A stretch of DNA of 64,000 bases, from positions 75,967,865 through 76,031,864 of the forward strand of contig OX104118.1 of assembly GCA_944474755.1 (NCBI GenBank), in the 5' to 3' direction. Positions within the stretch are counted from its first letter, which is position 1. Every line of letters begins with the position of its first letter. The notes beneath the pieces were generated by a model. That model did no database searches. It was not told the origin of the DNA and saw only the letters and a program-made list of their open reading frames with translations. The DNA is from Limnoperna fortunei. Lineage: Eukaryota > Mollusca > Bivalvia > Mytilida > Modiolidae. Positions 1 through 11,800 of the stretch are shown here, piece by piece. A program made the position numbers and the translations under genes.

Positions 1-779
1 TTGATAATAGGGTTTATTGGCTCAGTTAAAGCTAATTTACAAAGTTTTTTAAATTTCGTGTTATTTTTTCATAGGTTTTTACACTAAAACATGTCCAATG
101 CTAAACCTATGAAAAAGTCAGAGAAAGCTTTTTCCCGCCAAATTTTGGATGCTTATTATCTCGAAAAAGAGTTCAGCAACCTATGAATTTTTTAAGCTTA
201 TTTTGTACCTTTAACTATGGTCTATTTATCAAATATATAAATTTAGATACCTTGTTATTTTCAACATGACCAGCGAACATCCTTAAGGTTAGCCCCAATT
301 TCCTGTCGATCAGACATTGTATCTCTATGAAAACGGCCGGAGAAGATTGATCGGAATGAAAGAAAAACAGAAAGAATATGAACACGGAAAGAAACAAGAA
401 GCACAGTATATTACGGGAAAAAGAAGAAAAAACTAAAAAGAAGAAATAGGACAAAAACAATATGTCTGTAAAAACTTTGTTTGGAAATACATAATAACAG
501 ATTGCACTTTTTTGTATTTTGTCTTCTGCTACATGTATTTTGTTCCAATCCTGCTTTGCTTAAAATAGGTTTACATCCTTTTATTAAGCTAAAAGTTTCG
601 TGTGTTTTGCTTGTATCAGTTTACGTTCTCAGACCTTACTTCTACCTTGTAATATTACGTTTTGTATCAGATTATGTGCGTAGTTTTGTTGTTGTTCAAA
701 TAAAATAGATAATGCAATCTACATACAAGAAGTAAAAGGTTGATTCTAGATGCGAGGTTATACGGAATATTAGTTTTCA
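1..779. other. AT-rich stretch with no recognisable gene
   Basis: Both strands hold only short low-complexity open frames rich in Phe, Leu and Ile. I see no protein motif, RNA fold or repeat that I can name. Confidence 0.5.
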
Positions 780-926
780 TGTGGTAAGTATTGAAAGATC
801 GAAGCCATACTGTACAGTTTGGATAGATGTTTATTAATGACGGAAAGTTGATAAGTACATCATGACGTAATAATCAAAATACCCGAAGGTTTAACCACGA
901 CGTTCGCGCAATAGTGGGATATTACA
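780..926 (-). repeat. Candidate short 3' LTR of Gypsy remnant 1
   Basis: On the plus strand this segment starts TGTGGTAAG and ends GATATTACA. On the minus strand it therefore begins TGTAATATC and ends in CA, a TG...CA frame. It lies directly downstream (in minus sense) of a purine-rich run, GCTAGGGAGGAA, which resembles a polypurine tract. An AATAAA motif lies inside it on the minus strand near position 830. The length of 147 bp is short for a Gypsy LTR, and no partner LTR is visible beyond the pol remnant, so the boundaries are tentative. Confidence 0.35.
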
Positions 927-3560
927 TTCCTCCCTAGCTTTTAATAAAAAAAAAGAATAAAACAATAAAATTAGGTCATTTGAAGTTTTCACTTATGCAA
1001 TGCCGGTTGTAGAAATGTGAGACATTGTGTGCAATTATCACATTACAAAGTCTCTATAATATTGTGGTGCGCATCTCTGTCGTTGAGGCCTTTGTGGTAT
1101 ATGTCGTTGAGTCCTTGGTAGTATAGACTGTGTCTCATTTTCTTAATTATTTAGATGCACACATGGTCTCTCTTGTTCTTAATAATAGTCTCTCTATCCA
1201 ATTATCTCCCCTATCCCGCGCTTGTATTGCTGGGGGCCTGTAATCTTCATCCCCCTCCAGCGGATGAAGATTATGGACCCCCTCAAGTTTTCATAAAACT
1301 GCTTCATCATTTGCTCTTTGGTGCCCTGGTGTTACCCGATGGTGTTTGAATCCTTGTTCCTGTGCGAACTCTGCAAATTATTGGGAATTAAATAGTGAAC
1401 CATTGTCACTTTCCGATCGAAGTGGTGTCCCGTGTGTAGCAAATAAGTCTTTCTGTCTTTTGTCTGTTTGCAGGCGGTTGTGCATAATCTTTCTACTTCC
1501 GGATATCTGGTACACTTATCTATCACTACTATAGGTTGTAGTGTCCACCAGGGTAAGGTCCTCCAAAATCTACTGATAACACTCCCCATGGTTTCTCTGG
1601 TATTGTTGTCATATGATAGAATGGTGAAACATCGTTGTCTTTCTTTTGACGTTCCCAGTCTCCTACCAAAATTCTCCGCTTTAGTTTCTGTAATTGTGCA
1701 TCTCTGGACGTTTCTTGTTGTAAGCGCTCCAATACAATAGAATGTTCATTGTGGATCACTACTTTCACAATTCTTTCAACTTTGTTGGATTCTGTTTCCT
1801 GTAGAGGGTGTCTTGATAAGTAATCCAGCGGATCGGCTTCATCTTTTCCTGGTTCATACACAATTTCAAAGTCAACATCTTGCATATCCATTACCCATTT
1901 CTCTATTTGCGGTGGTAATTTAATTATTAATTTGTTGAACATTGGTATCAAAGGCTTGTGTGCTCTTATGATCCTAAATTTGGGTGATCCAAGCAAATAG
2001 ATGCTGAATCAATTCTTTGCCCATCCGATTAACAACGCATCCTTTTCCGTTACGTATCGTTTGTTCTGTTTCTGTCATCGTTCTACTGATGTAATGTACT
2101 TGTTGTATTCCCTTTGCTGTTTGTTGCAATAATCCGGCAGAAAGTCCCCCGTTAAAATTAGCATCACATCGATGAATAATGGGATATGAAGGGTTGAAGT
2201 AAGCCATGGTGTTTTTCGCAGTGATGCTTTCTTTGAGACGTTCAAATGTTCTTCTGATCCCCAGTGTCTGTAGGTTAGTTGTCTAAGCGATGCTGTTAAC
2301 GACGCATATTTAGGTACAGGTATCCAATCATACCCAGAAAGCTTCTCACTGCATCTTTTGACTCGAGTGCCTTGGCTTCTTTCAGTGCTCGGACTTTGTC
2401 ATGTGTCGGCTTAAGTCCATCTTGCGTAAACTTATATCCATAAAATTCTAGTTCATTGACTCCAAACTGACACTTGTCTCTATTGAGTGTGAGTGTATAA
2501 TGCACGCTGCAATACTTCTTTGAGTGTTCTATTATGCTTTTCTAAGACAACTCCTCCTATTAGAATGTCATCCATTTGGTTCATACAATTTGGGATGTCT
2601 CCGAATATCCTGTACATTTGCTCATCAAAAAGATCTTGAGAACATTTGGCTCCAAATATAAGTCTTCTTGGTCGCATGTTTCCCCAATGTGTACTGAAGG
2701 TTGCAATAGCTCTGGATTCTGGATCTAATATTGTTAGTTAGTGATATCCTTGTTTCAAATCCAACTGGGAAAACACTTTGCAGTTGTGAAACCTGTAGGT
2801 AAAATCTTCTTCCAATGGGATTGGTGTTATTCTGTTTCTCTTCATAAACTTTTTGGGAATTCTGAGATCTACTCATGCTCTTATCATTCGGGATTCTAAC
2901 TCGTCTTGTGGTATATTTGTGAATTTCGGCTTTGGTACAACTACTAAAGGTGAGCACCATTGTACTGGTGTTCCTTTTGGTACTTCCTCAAATATGTCAG
3001 ATTTCAATCCCTGGTCAAGCCATTCTTTTAGTGGTTTTAGTGCAACTTCCTTCATGTTAAATTTTACGTATAAATCACACTGTCATTATTATTTTCTCTT
3101 ATTTTACCGATGCCATGGAATAAGCTATCATATTGATCTAACAAATCCGGTATATTCATTTCTCCTTTAGTTTCTGAAACCGATACTTCTTTTACCATCT
3201 CTAAGATCCGTAACTGGTTGGGTTTCACAATGGATCCGTCTGCCCTTATCTTCATTATTCCCATTTCAATCAATATTGATTTACTTATCAACGGCGGTGA
3301 ATTTATTTTCCCTGTAACAATAACGAATTATGTCTCAATTCCACGCTTTTTGTTCCTAATAATGGTTTTGAAATCTTTTATCTGCAATACATTCTTTAGA
3401 GTGCTCTTCTTTACACGGCTTTTCTCCAAGACAGGAGTACTTGCAGTTTTTTTTCAAAAATTTTCAAATTGTTTTTTGGTTCATTACATTCACATTGGCT
3501 CCACTGTCTGGCTCTACCCTAACATCTACGTTATCGATTCTTACTACCACCGTTTTCTCA
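927..3560 (-). pseudogene. Decayed Ty3/Gypsy pol, remnant 1
   Basis: Minus-strand frames read in pol order from high to low coordinates. A protease motif DSGANVNVM lies near 3,490-3,525. Reverse transcriptase pieces lie at about 2,300-3,290, with QMDDIL where YMDD/YLDD is usual and a thumb segment containing FLGMIGYL. RNase H pieces lie at 1,974-2,207 and up to about 1,800, including DPLDYLSRHP. The start of an integrase core (SVDFGGPYPGG, VVIDKCTRYPEVE) lies at about 1,270-1,620. The coding sequence is broken into at least eight frames by stops and frameshifts. No gag and no 5' LTR are seen. The family resembles the K02A2.6-like Gypsy type common in invertebrates. This is a dead copy; its 5' end is undefined. 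Confidence 0.85.
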
Positions 3561-5160
3561 ATATTAACAATTATCGATAATATATAAAATGCAGATCAAA
3601 AGTTTTAAAAGAATGGTGTATTCAAATAAAAAATAAGCTTCGTGCTTTTTAAGATATACATACGGAATGTTGAAAATTTCGTTTTTGATGCAGGCTTTAT
3701 CACAGCAAGTATCAGACAAGCGCGCAGGGCAAACCTGCTACGTTCTGCTATTACAAAGTCTGTATAAAATACAAAATGGCTCTATTCGTTAGATAAGTAA
3801 TTTACCTTCTGACCTGGGTCATAAATTCAGTTTGTTGTCACTGTATCAGTATTTTATGACCCAATAAATTCGCTGATACATTCAAGTTGTTACTAACTTA
3901 ATCAATGTACAAATTATCGATAATTGTTAAATTACTACCTGATTTTGTCATTTTAGCCATTATTTTTTTAAAGCGGTTTCCGATGTTTAGCAGTTCCAAA
4001 TTTTTACTTGCTTGAATTTCGATGTTTTAAAACAGTCGGTAGGATACACAAGCAGTTGCTTAAAAATATGACCCAACTTTAGATTGTCTGATCATATCCT
4101 CGAATTAAGAAAGGGTATATAAATATGTTCCTCCAGATCCGGAACTCGGTATGTGTAACTATTGTAACCAAATAAATTGACGATGAAGCTCATTTCTATT
4201 TACAATGAGATCAAAATAAAAAATTATAGATTCCCTTTATTAACACATTTCAATGTTTTAGACTAAAATCCTGACCTTGAATGCTTAGTAAAAATACTAA
4301 ACCCCACAATTTTTCGGCAAATTCATTGTCATTCCTCCTTCATAAAACAGTCATAGGAAATGAGTATGGGAGTCTCCTCATAGGCTTGTCATTTTGTGTT
4401 ATTTGTGTAGTATCTGTTTGCTTTTTGTGTGGGTCGGCCGAAGATTCTCGGAATAATTGTCCTCTTTATTGTACCTTCTTTTTTATCCAAATATGTATTA
4501 TTTACGAACGATAAGGATTCCATAATATACATGTCTCGTTCCAATTTGGTAATTTCACGAACTACACAATTGTTTTCTTTTATTTCCTTTCAATCAAATT
4601 GATTTTGCATTTACGGGACTTACTTGAACAATACCCCTTTGTAAAAGCCACTTCTACATTATTTAAATTATTGTCAAAAATCTCAGCACCATTAATGTTA
4701 CTTTGAATAGACGTATTTTCAGATTCATTATCTAATTCGGTTGAAAGCAGACGCAGTTTTCCGTAGTGAGTATTGTTTCATTAATGTGATCATTGTGATA
4801 TTCGGAGAAACACTCATCCCGATTTTCATAATTATTTTCTCGAACAGGTACGCGTGAAATGCCATGAACGGACAGTTAACAAATCATCAACAAATTTTTA
4901 TAAACAGCGTAAAAAGTATACAATTTCACTGAAATGCAACTTATTGAAATCATGTGCTCCAAATAATTTGACTTAATTTCATAATCAATTTGAGTGGCTT
5001 CCCAATTTAATTTAATTCATCAATTTTATTTATTAATTTTTTTCGTTTTTGATTTTGTTTTTGTTTTTTTTTTTGGGAAAGGGAGGGTGGGGCGGGTGTA
5101 AACAAAATTTTGGATTACAGGGCAAAAAAATCAGATCGTTTAGGTACCGGTGTTGTCGAT
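3561..5160. other. AT-rich stretch with no supported gene
   Basis: Only short unrecognised frames occur. Near 4,113-4,175 a TATATAAAT box is followed about 55 bp later by AATAAA, the spacing seen in some LTR U3-R regions, but no matching second copy is visible, so I do not call an LTR. Confidence 0.45.
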
Positions 5161-6346
5161 AATTGCCCAAGTCAATCATAATAAGTATTATTTTTAAAAA
5201 AAACGTCATAAACTGCAATAAGTACATTCGATAATAAAAGAAATCAATTTGATCTTTTATTGATTCGAGATATTTTTAGAAATTTTGTACAAGAAGGGTC
5301 TCGTGTGGGATTGCGTAAATAAGTACTTTCACTTTCACTTGAGCCCGAGATATGATAACATAGTACAAGGATTATACAATAAACATTTAACTCTGTAAAT
5401 ATTCGTCAAATAAATGACGATTTGCAGAAAATACCATGCTTGCATCTGGAAATCCTTCAATATTCTTCATAGGGGGTTTTCCAGTAACTGACGTACTGAT
5501 TATTGACCTGCGGGAAAAGCTATTATATGGAATTAAAAATATCGTAAGTTTTTATTTAAACAATAATAAATCCATATTCAAATAGTCTTTTTCCAAAAAA
5601 AATTTTAGGCATCAAACCGGAAGTTTACTAACGTATCGTGCTTCGTTCGCAAAGACCGAGTGTCCTACATGGGTCACGTTCTTACGGGCAAGGGTTTACT
5701 CCCATATCCGGCTAAAGAACAAGCTATAGTATATATGCCGACTCCGCAAAACAAATTGCCCAAGTCAATCATAATAAGTATTATTTTTTAAAAAAACGTC
5801 ATAAACTGCAATAAGTACATTCGATAATAAAAGAAATCAATTTGATCTTTTATTGATTCGAGATATTTTTAGAAATTTTGTACAAGAAGGGTCTCGTGTG
5901 GGATTGCGTAAATAAGTACTTTCACTTTCACTTGAGCCCGAGATACGATAACATAGTACAAGGATTATACAATAAACATTTAACTCTGTAAATATTCGTC
6001 AAATAAATGACGATTTGCAGAAAATACCATGCTTGCATCTGGAAATCCTTCAATATTCTTCATAGGGGGTTTTCCAGTAACTGACGTACTGATTATTGAC
6101 CTGCGGTAAAAGCTATTATATGGAATTAAAAATATCGTAAGTTTTTATTTAAACAATAATAAATCCATATTCAAATAGTCTTTTTCCAAAAAAAATTTTA
6201 GGCATCAAACCGGAAGTTTACTAACGTATCATGCTTCGTTCGCAAAGACCGAGTGTCCTACATGGGTCACGTTCTTACGGGCAAGGGTTTACTCCCATAT
6301 CCGGCTAAAGAACAAGCTATAGTATATATGCCGACTCCGCAAAACA
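5161..6346. repeat. Recent 593-bp direct tandem duplication
   Basis: Copy 1 (about 5,161-5,753) and copy 2 (about 5,754-6,346) are nearly identical, with only a handful of differences visible by eye (for example AGATATG/AGATACG and GCGGGAAA/GCGGTAAA). Each copy carries about 450 bp of non-coding AT-rich DNA followed by a piece of Gypsy reverse transcriptase (motif RVSYMGHVLTGKGLLPYP). Only copy 2 runs on into the rest of pol, so the duplication happened inside the already inserted Gypsy copy. Confidence 0.9.
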
Positions 6347-7290
6347 AAGAAGCCATTCGTTTTAGGACTAGTTCAATACCTTGCCAAGTTCATTCCTAAT
6401 CTTAGTGAGATCGACGCGCCACTACGATCACTGTTGAAATCCGATGTTCTGTTTACATAGGACAACGAGCAGAAAGTAGCTTTGAGCAACTCAAGCGTAT
6501 TTTCAGCTCGCCACCGTTCTTGAGTATTTCGACATAACTAAGCCCGTTTTAATAGAGTGCCACGCCAGTCAAAATGGGCTCGGTGCAGTGCTGTTACAGG
6601 TAAGGAAAGTTATAGCATACGCCTCTAGATCGCTTATAGAAACCGAAAAACACTACGCCCACATCGAGAAAGAAATGTTATCGATCGTCTTCATCGCTTA
6701 GAAGTTTCACTGCTACATATTTGGTAAACAGGCGATTCGGGTTTACAATTATCATAAGCCGTTGGAACAATTATTCTACAAACCGTTGATTCAGGCGCCG
6801 TTGCGTATCCAAAGAATGATGTTAAAACTGCATTATTACGATCTCCATGTCCGGTATAGGAAAGAGAAAGATGCTCTTTCACGCGCATACTTACCTGCTA
6901 AACCAGACACCAAAACAGACAATGACACAAACGATATGATATGTATGATATCAATTAGCAAAGACAAGTATTCAGGAAGTGACCAGTTCAGAACTCAATG
7001 TGTTATACCCTACAATAGTCAATGGTTGGCCCGACGTACTAAACGAGACTCCGTTAGAAGTGCGAGAATATTGGGATTTTCGTGAATCAACTATCCGTAC
7101 TCGACGGCATTATTTACAGTCTTAGGACTTGTTATGCCGCCAAGCATGCGTTCTGAAAATGCTTAAACTCATTCATCGATCTCAACTTGGCACGACCAAG
7201 TGCAAAAAGCGTGCACGTGAGGTGATGTTTTGGCCGTGCATGAACAATGGTATAAAACAATGCGCTGAAGATTGTGCATTATGTGCCACT
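6202..7290 (+). pseudogene. Gypsy remnant 2 pol, 5' part (RT thumb, RNase H, integrase zinc finger)
   Basis: Plus-strand frames give, in order: the RT thumb (YMGHVLTGKG, then LVQYLAKFIPNLSEIDAPLR after a frameshift near 6,362), an in-frame TAG near 6,458, RNase H (LIECHASQNGLGAVLLQ and ASRSLIETEKHYAHIEKEML), a stop near 6,698, and the integrase HHCC finger (IHRSQLGTTKCKKRAREVMFW, then CALC). A deletion in RNase H removes several residues after GAVLLQ. An upstream RT fragment also sits in the first copy of the 593-bp duplication (5,609-5,753). The reading breaks off at 7,290, where the LTR of the young antisense element begins, and resumes at about 17,037. The protein is inactive. Confidence 0.85.
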
Positions 7291-8782
7291 TGTAATAGAG
7301 TGTTTCTCTAGGGCTTCAACACACAACCAAAAAAAAAGGTAGGGTTCATAATTTTATTACCATGTCATCATAACACTGAAATATACCTATAAATATCATA
7401 AATACAAGTTACTATTTCAGTATTAAAGAATAACAATGATAGTCAACAATATAATAATATCACAGTCTGAATCACGATATTCTTATAAAACATTCAGCTT
7501 TACACACATCTATCTACGTATTTTACTCCAATGTTTACATTGTAACAAAGTTCGTGTGTACTTTTAAAGAATGAATGACATTCCAATCTATGATCTTTGT
7601 GTATTCCGTTAGTACATAAATTGTGTAGTAAAAATAGTAACGGTATCAAAGAATCAGTTTACTTTATAAAATATCTAGAATATTATCGAAAAGTTACCAG
7701 TGTTTAACGTTTTAAATCTAACTTATATAAATACAATATTTCATATGAAATAACTTGCACTTTATTGTCATACATTTTATATATTCAACATAATTGAATT
7801 GTCACAAGGGAGATAACTAAAAATGCGTTTTCCCTTCAAAACTACCGCAAATAGTTAAAACATAGTCTTACCACTTGTGGAGTGTATTACTCTGGTAAAA
7901 ATGAATATCCTGGCCATTCAGTACAATGTTCAGGAAAGGGCAAATAATATAACTCTCCTGAAAACCAAAATACAAGTAATAAATATCTTGGCCAGTATCT
8001 TTACGTGACACATGTATTTACATGTAATACAATGATTTTCTATATCAACTTTATTATAAAAATTACATCATAAAATGTTAAGGAAACCTTAGTTTCTTTA
8101 TTCAAAATTATGTTGTATATAGTGACAAATATATGTAAACTTTAAGCTAGTTTTTACCGCTGAAAACGTTAATTACGCAAATGATGCGCAATTATGTAAA
8201 AATACCTAGCTGCTTACAAAATACGCTAATTCTCGCTCACTTTCGCTCGGGTTGTTAATTACTATGTTCATGCGATGATTTTGCGGAAACTCAAGCCATA
8301 TAAATATAAGACTAGTGTAAACTATTTGTTAATTTTATACGTTAAAAGGAAAGTGCAACTTACAATCAGTCGTAAATCGTCGAGTCCGGGAAACTATTCT
8401 GTATCAAATTTGATCGTAGAATCATCAGTACTACAATTCATGAAACTTCGTGAAGACTAATAGATACATGTATATCAAAATGGCAATTTAATTTGACATG
8501 TCTGCCCTCAATAGAATCAATTCTCCGTCTGATACAAAATGACAAAGAAACTCACACTTTGCCGCGAAATTATACCATAGCCAATCAAAACTCTTTTCCA
8601 GTTAATTTCTTAGTCAAGCGTAACTTACATGTACTTTTAAATTGCAAACTATAAAAACAAACGAAACGGACAGTTTCAAAATACAAGATAATTTGATTTA
8701 TTTTACTTTTAGACAATTCCATAAAAATAAAATTATAATTTAATGGAATTTAATTCAAGCACTAAAAAATCACTCTACTACA
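7291..8782 (-). repeat. 3' LTR of the young Gypsy element
   Basis: It starts TGTAATAGAG and ends CTCTACTACA, an imperfect terminal inverted repeat with the expected TG...CA ends. It is almost identical to 15,544-17,036 over about 1,490 bp. The differences I see are C versus A in ATATACCTATAA/ATATACATATAA and 9 versus 10 A in the run near the left end. A 61-codon frame at 8,275-8,460 occurs in both LTRs but has no recognisable motif and is probably incidental. Confidence 0.92.
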
Positions 8783-8792
8783 TCCTCCCCCC
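8783..8792 (-). other. Polypurine tract of the young Gypsy element
   Basis: On the minus strand the bases immediately before the 3' LTR read GGGGGGAGGA. This is the standard position and composition for the second-strand primer of an LTR retrotransposon. Confidence 0.8.
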
Positions 8793-8876
8793 GGTTTGAA
8801 AAATGACGTCCTCGGCATTCCGACTTCCCCTCTGCTTGAATATGGCGTCCTCGACATAAATATAGCATATCCACAA

Positions 8877-11800
8877 CTAAGCTGCTTTCATAATTTCCAA
8901 GATGGTTCTGGATAGAGCGAATTCTAAACCTTCGAATCTTCCTTTGGCAGTTTGTTCTTCCAACCAGCGTATCTTTCTCTCCCATTCTGGTATAACTGCT
9001 GCTCTCTTCGAAGTTGTTACATAATCCTTCAAATACGCAGGTGGTTGTCTTATTCTGCGAGGTCTTTCGATAGGTGTCTCTGGTGTTTGTCGTGGTGGTG
9101 TCGGTAAAATTCTACGTCGTCTCGGGTGTGGTCGTAGTCTTGGTGTTTCTGGTACTGCTAATGTGGGAGCTTCTACCAATCTACCATGTGAGTTATCTGT
9201 AGACGCACTGCCAACACTTTCATCAAGCTGAACAGCTGCAACTGAAGTATCGTCTTCAGTGTCTTGGCCCGTCGCTAAAGATACATCCTCACTAAACACA
9301 GGGGTTAGTTCTTCAGCAATCATATCGTCTGAAGATAGAGCGTCCTCTACAAAACCATTGCCCTGTCCTCCCTCAGCGTCCACATGATCGTCACCAGTAA
9401 CGTTGGGGGTCCCTTGTGCCTGGTCCACTTCCACGTTGGTAGCATCATTCAATGTGTTGCTGTGTGGGGTTCCAATTGGCACATAATAATAATAATCTTG
9501 CTCTGACTCCTCGTCTGAAACAGTTTCATCATCCTTGGAGATGCTATCAGACTTTGTCGGTGCTCTCCTTACACGCTGTCGACGAACAGTCTTCGTCTTG
9601 GCTGCAGGGGCTGGAGCTTCCTTCAATTCATCTTCTACAGATGGCAGAAAACCAATGGGGAGAAGCTGGTTCCTGTGTAAAGTCTTTTTCTTCCCATTAC
9701 CATTCTCTTTCTTCACCACATACACTGGGACATCACTGTTAGGCTGCCTAACAACCAGGTATGGGTCTTCCTCCCACTTATCAGCCAATTTGTGTTTCCC
9801 GTCGAAGGCTAGTATCTTCACAAGTACTCTGTCTCCGGGTTGCAAAATGGCTCCTCTTACTCTTTTGTCATAGCCAGTCTTTTGTCGTTGTTGAGCTGAT
9901 CTTGCTTCTCTTGCTGCCAATTCATATGCTTTCTCAAGTCGTTGTTTCATGGCCTCAACGTACTTTGTTGTTGGTTCTTTCTTCCCAGCCGTCTCTAGTC
10001 CAAAAGCTTGGTCTACAGCTAACTTGGGATGTCTGCCGAACATCAGAAAGTACGGTGAGAAACCTGTTGTTGTTTGACGAGTACAGTTGTATGCGTGGAC
10101 GAGTCCAGCGATGTGCGACTTCCAGTTCTTCTTTTGGGTATTCTCCAAGGTACCAAGCATGTTGATCAGCGTTCGGTTGAAACGTTCAGCCATGCCGTTC
10201 CCCATAGGATGGTAAGGAGTGGTCCTTGATTTCTCCATGCCTGTCAAGTTGCACAACTCCTTGATAATCTTCGATTCAAAGTTGGCTCCTTGGTCTGAGT
10301 GGATCTTTTGTGGCAAACCATAGTGAACAACGAACTGGTTGAAAAAGGCTTCGGCAGTAGTCTTGGCAGTCTGATTCTTCGTTGGTATCGCTAACGCATA
10401 TCTGGTGAAATGGTCTGTAATGACGAGCACATTCTCATATCCTCCTTTCGATCTTTCAAGCTTCAAAAAGTCCATACAAACTAGTTCCAATGGTTGTGAC
10501 GACTCTATGTTGACTAATGGTGCTCTTTCGTTTGTTGGTGTCTTCCGGCGTATGCATCTGTTGCACTGTTTTATCCAGTCCTCAACGTCTCTGTTCATTC
10601 CGTACCATACAAAGCGATCTCGAACCAAGGAAAGTGTCTTGTCTCGGCCCTGGTGACCCATGTCGTCGTGTAGTGACTTCAACACAGTTGGTACACAGGC
10701 ATCTGGAAGGACAAGTTGATTCACCGGTTCCTGGTCGATGCTGATCTCCCTGTATAGTATGCCGTCTTTTAACTTCATCTTCTCGTAGTTTGTGCAAAAC
10801 CATGTATTCTGTGGTGATCTCGGAATCTGTGTTCTTGTTGGTTTCCGATGTTCCTGAACCCAATAAATCCATTCCTTAATGATGGTATCATTCTTCTGTG
10901 CTGCTTTGATGTTAACCAATGGCTGAGATGGTAGTGGTTGGTCTTCAACTGCTTGGCTAGACATCGCAAGACTCTGTACAATAGGCTGCGCAAATTGTAG
11001 GTTACAGATGGCTTTCACGGAGTCTTTACCTAAGGTGGTAAGGCTAGTCTTTTCCAGTAATCCTGGTAATCTGGAAAGTCCATCAGCATCAGCATTCTTT
11101 GCACCTGGCCTGTACATGATGTTGAAATCATACGATGCAAGCGCTGCAATCCATCGATGACCAGTGGCATCCAGCTTGGCTGTTGTCAAAACGTAGGTCA
11201 AAGGGTTGTTATCCGTTAGCACAGTAAATCGGTTTCCAAAGAGGTAGTCGTGAAACTTCTCTGTAACCGCCCATTTCAACGCCAGAAACTCGAGCTTGTG
11301 TACGGGGTAGTTCCTCTCCGCTTTGCTGAGTCCACGGCTGGCATACGCAATTACTCTCTTCCTGTTTTCTTGTTCCTGGTAGAGTACAGCACCAAGTCCT
11401 AACATTGAAGCGTCTGTATGGAGCTCGAATGGCTTGTCAAATTGCGGAAATCCAAGGATGGGTGGCTTCTGTAACTGTGACTTCAAGTTCTGGTATGCAG
11501 TCTCCTGTTGGTCACCCCAAATCCAGTTGCAAGGCACAGTGCTGGATTTCTTTCTCTTGGATTTCTGTGGTGCTGGCATCAAATCTGTCAAAGGTCTGGC
11601 AATCTTGGAAAAATCTTTGACGAACTTCCGGTAATATCCCACGAAACCAAGAAAGGATCGTACTTCATCCGGTGTTGTTGGTCGTGGCCAGTCTTTAACC
11701 TTCTGGAGCTTAGCTGGATCTGGCTCAATTCCATCCTTAGACACAATGTGGCCGATGTATTTAACCTTCTCTTGGAAAAAGGAACATTTCTTGGGGGATA

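Noticed and set aside
1155..1740. Plus-strand frames over 1.1-1.8 kb.
   Set aside because: They are shadows of the decayed integrase on the minus strand.
4113..4195. TATA box plus AATAAA near 4.1 kb as a possible 5' LTR of Gypsy remnant 2.
   Set aside because: No similarity to the candidate 3' LTR at 18,004-18,421 and no primer-binding site next to it.
8275..8460. Identical 61-codon frames at 8,275-8,460 and 16,529-16,714, which look like a conserved gene pair.
   Set aside because: They lie at the same position in the two LTRs, so their identity reflects the young age of the insertion, not selection.
9452..10165. Overlapping plus-strand frames of 83-134 codons within 9.4-12.6 kb.
   Set aside because: They are antisense to the intact Gypsy polyprotein on the minus strand and contain no motif of their own.
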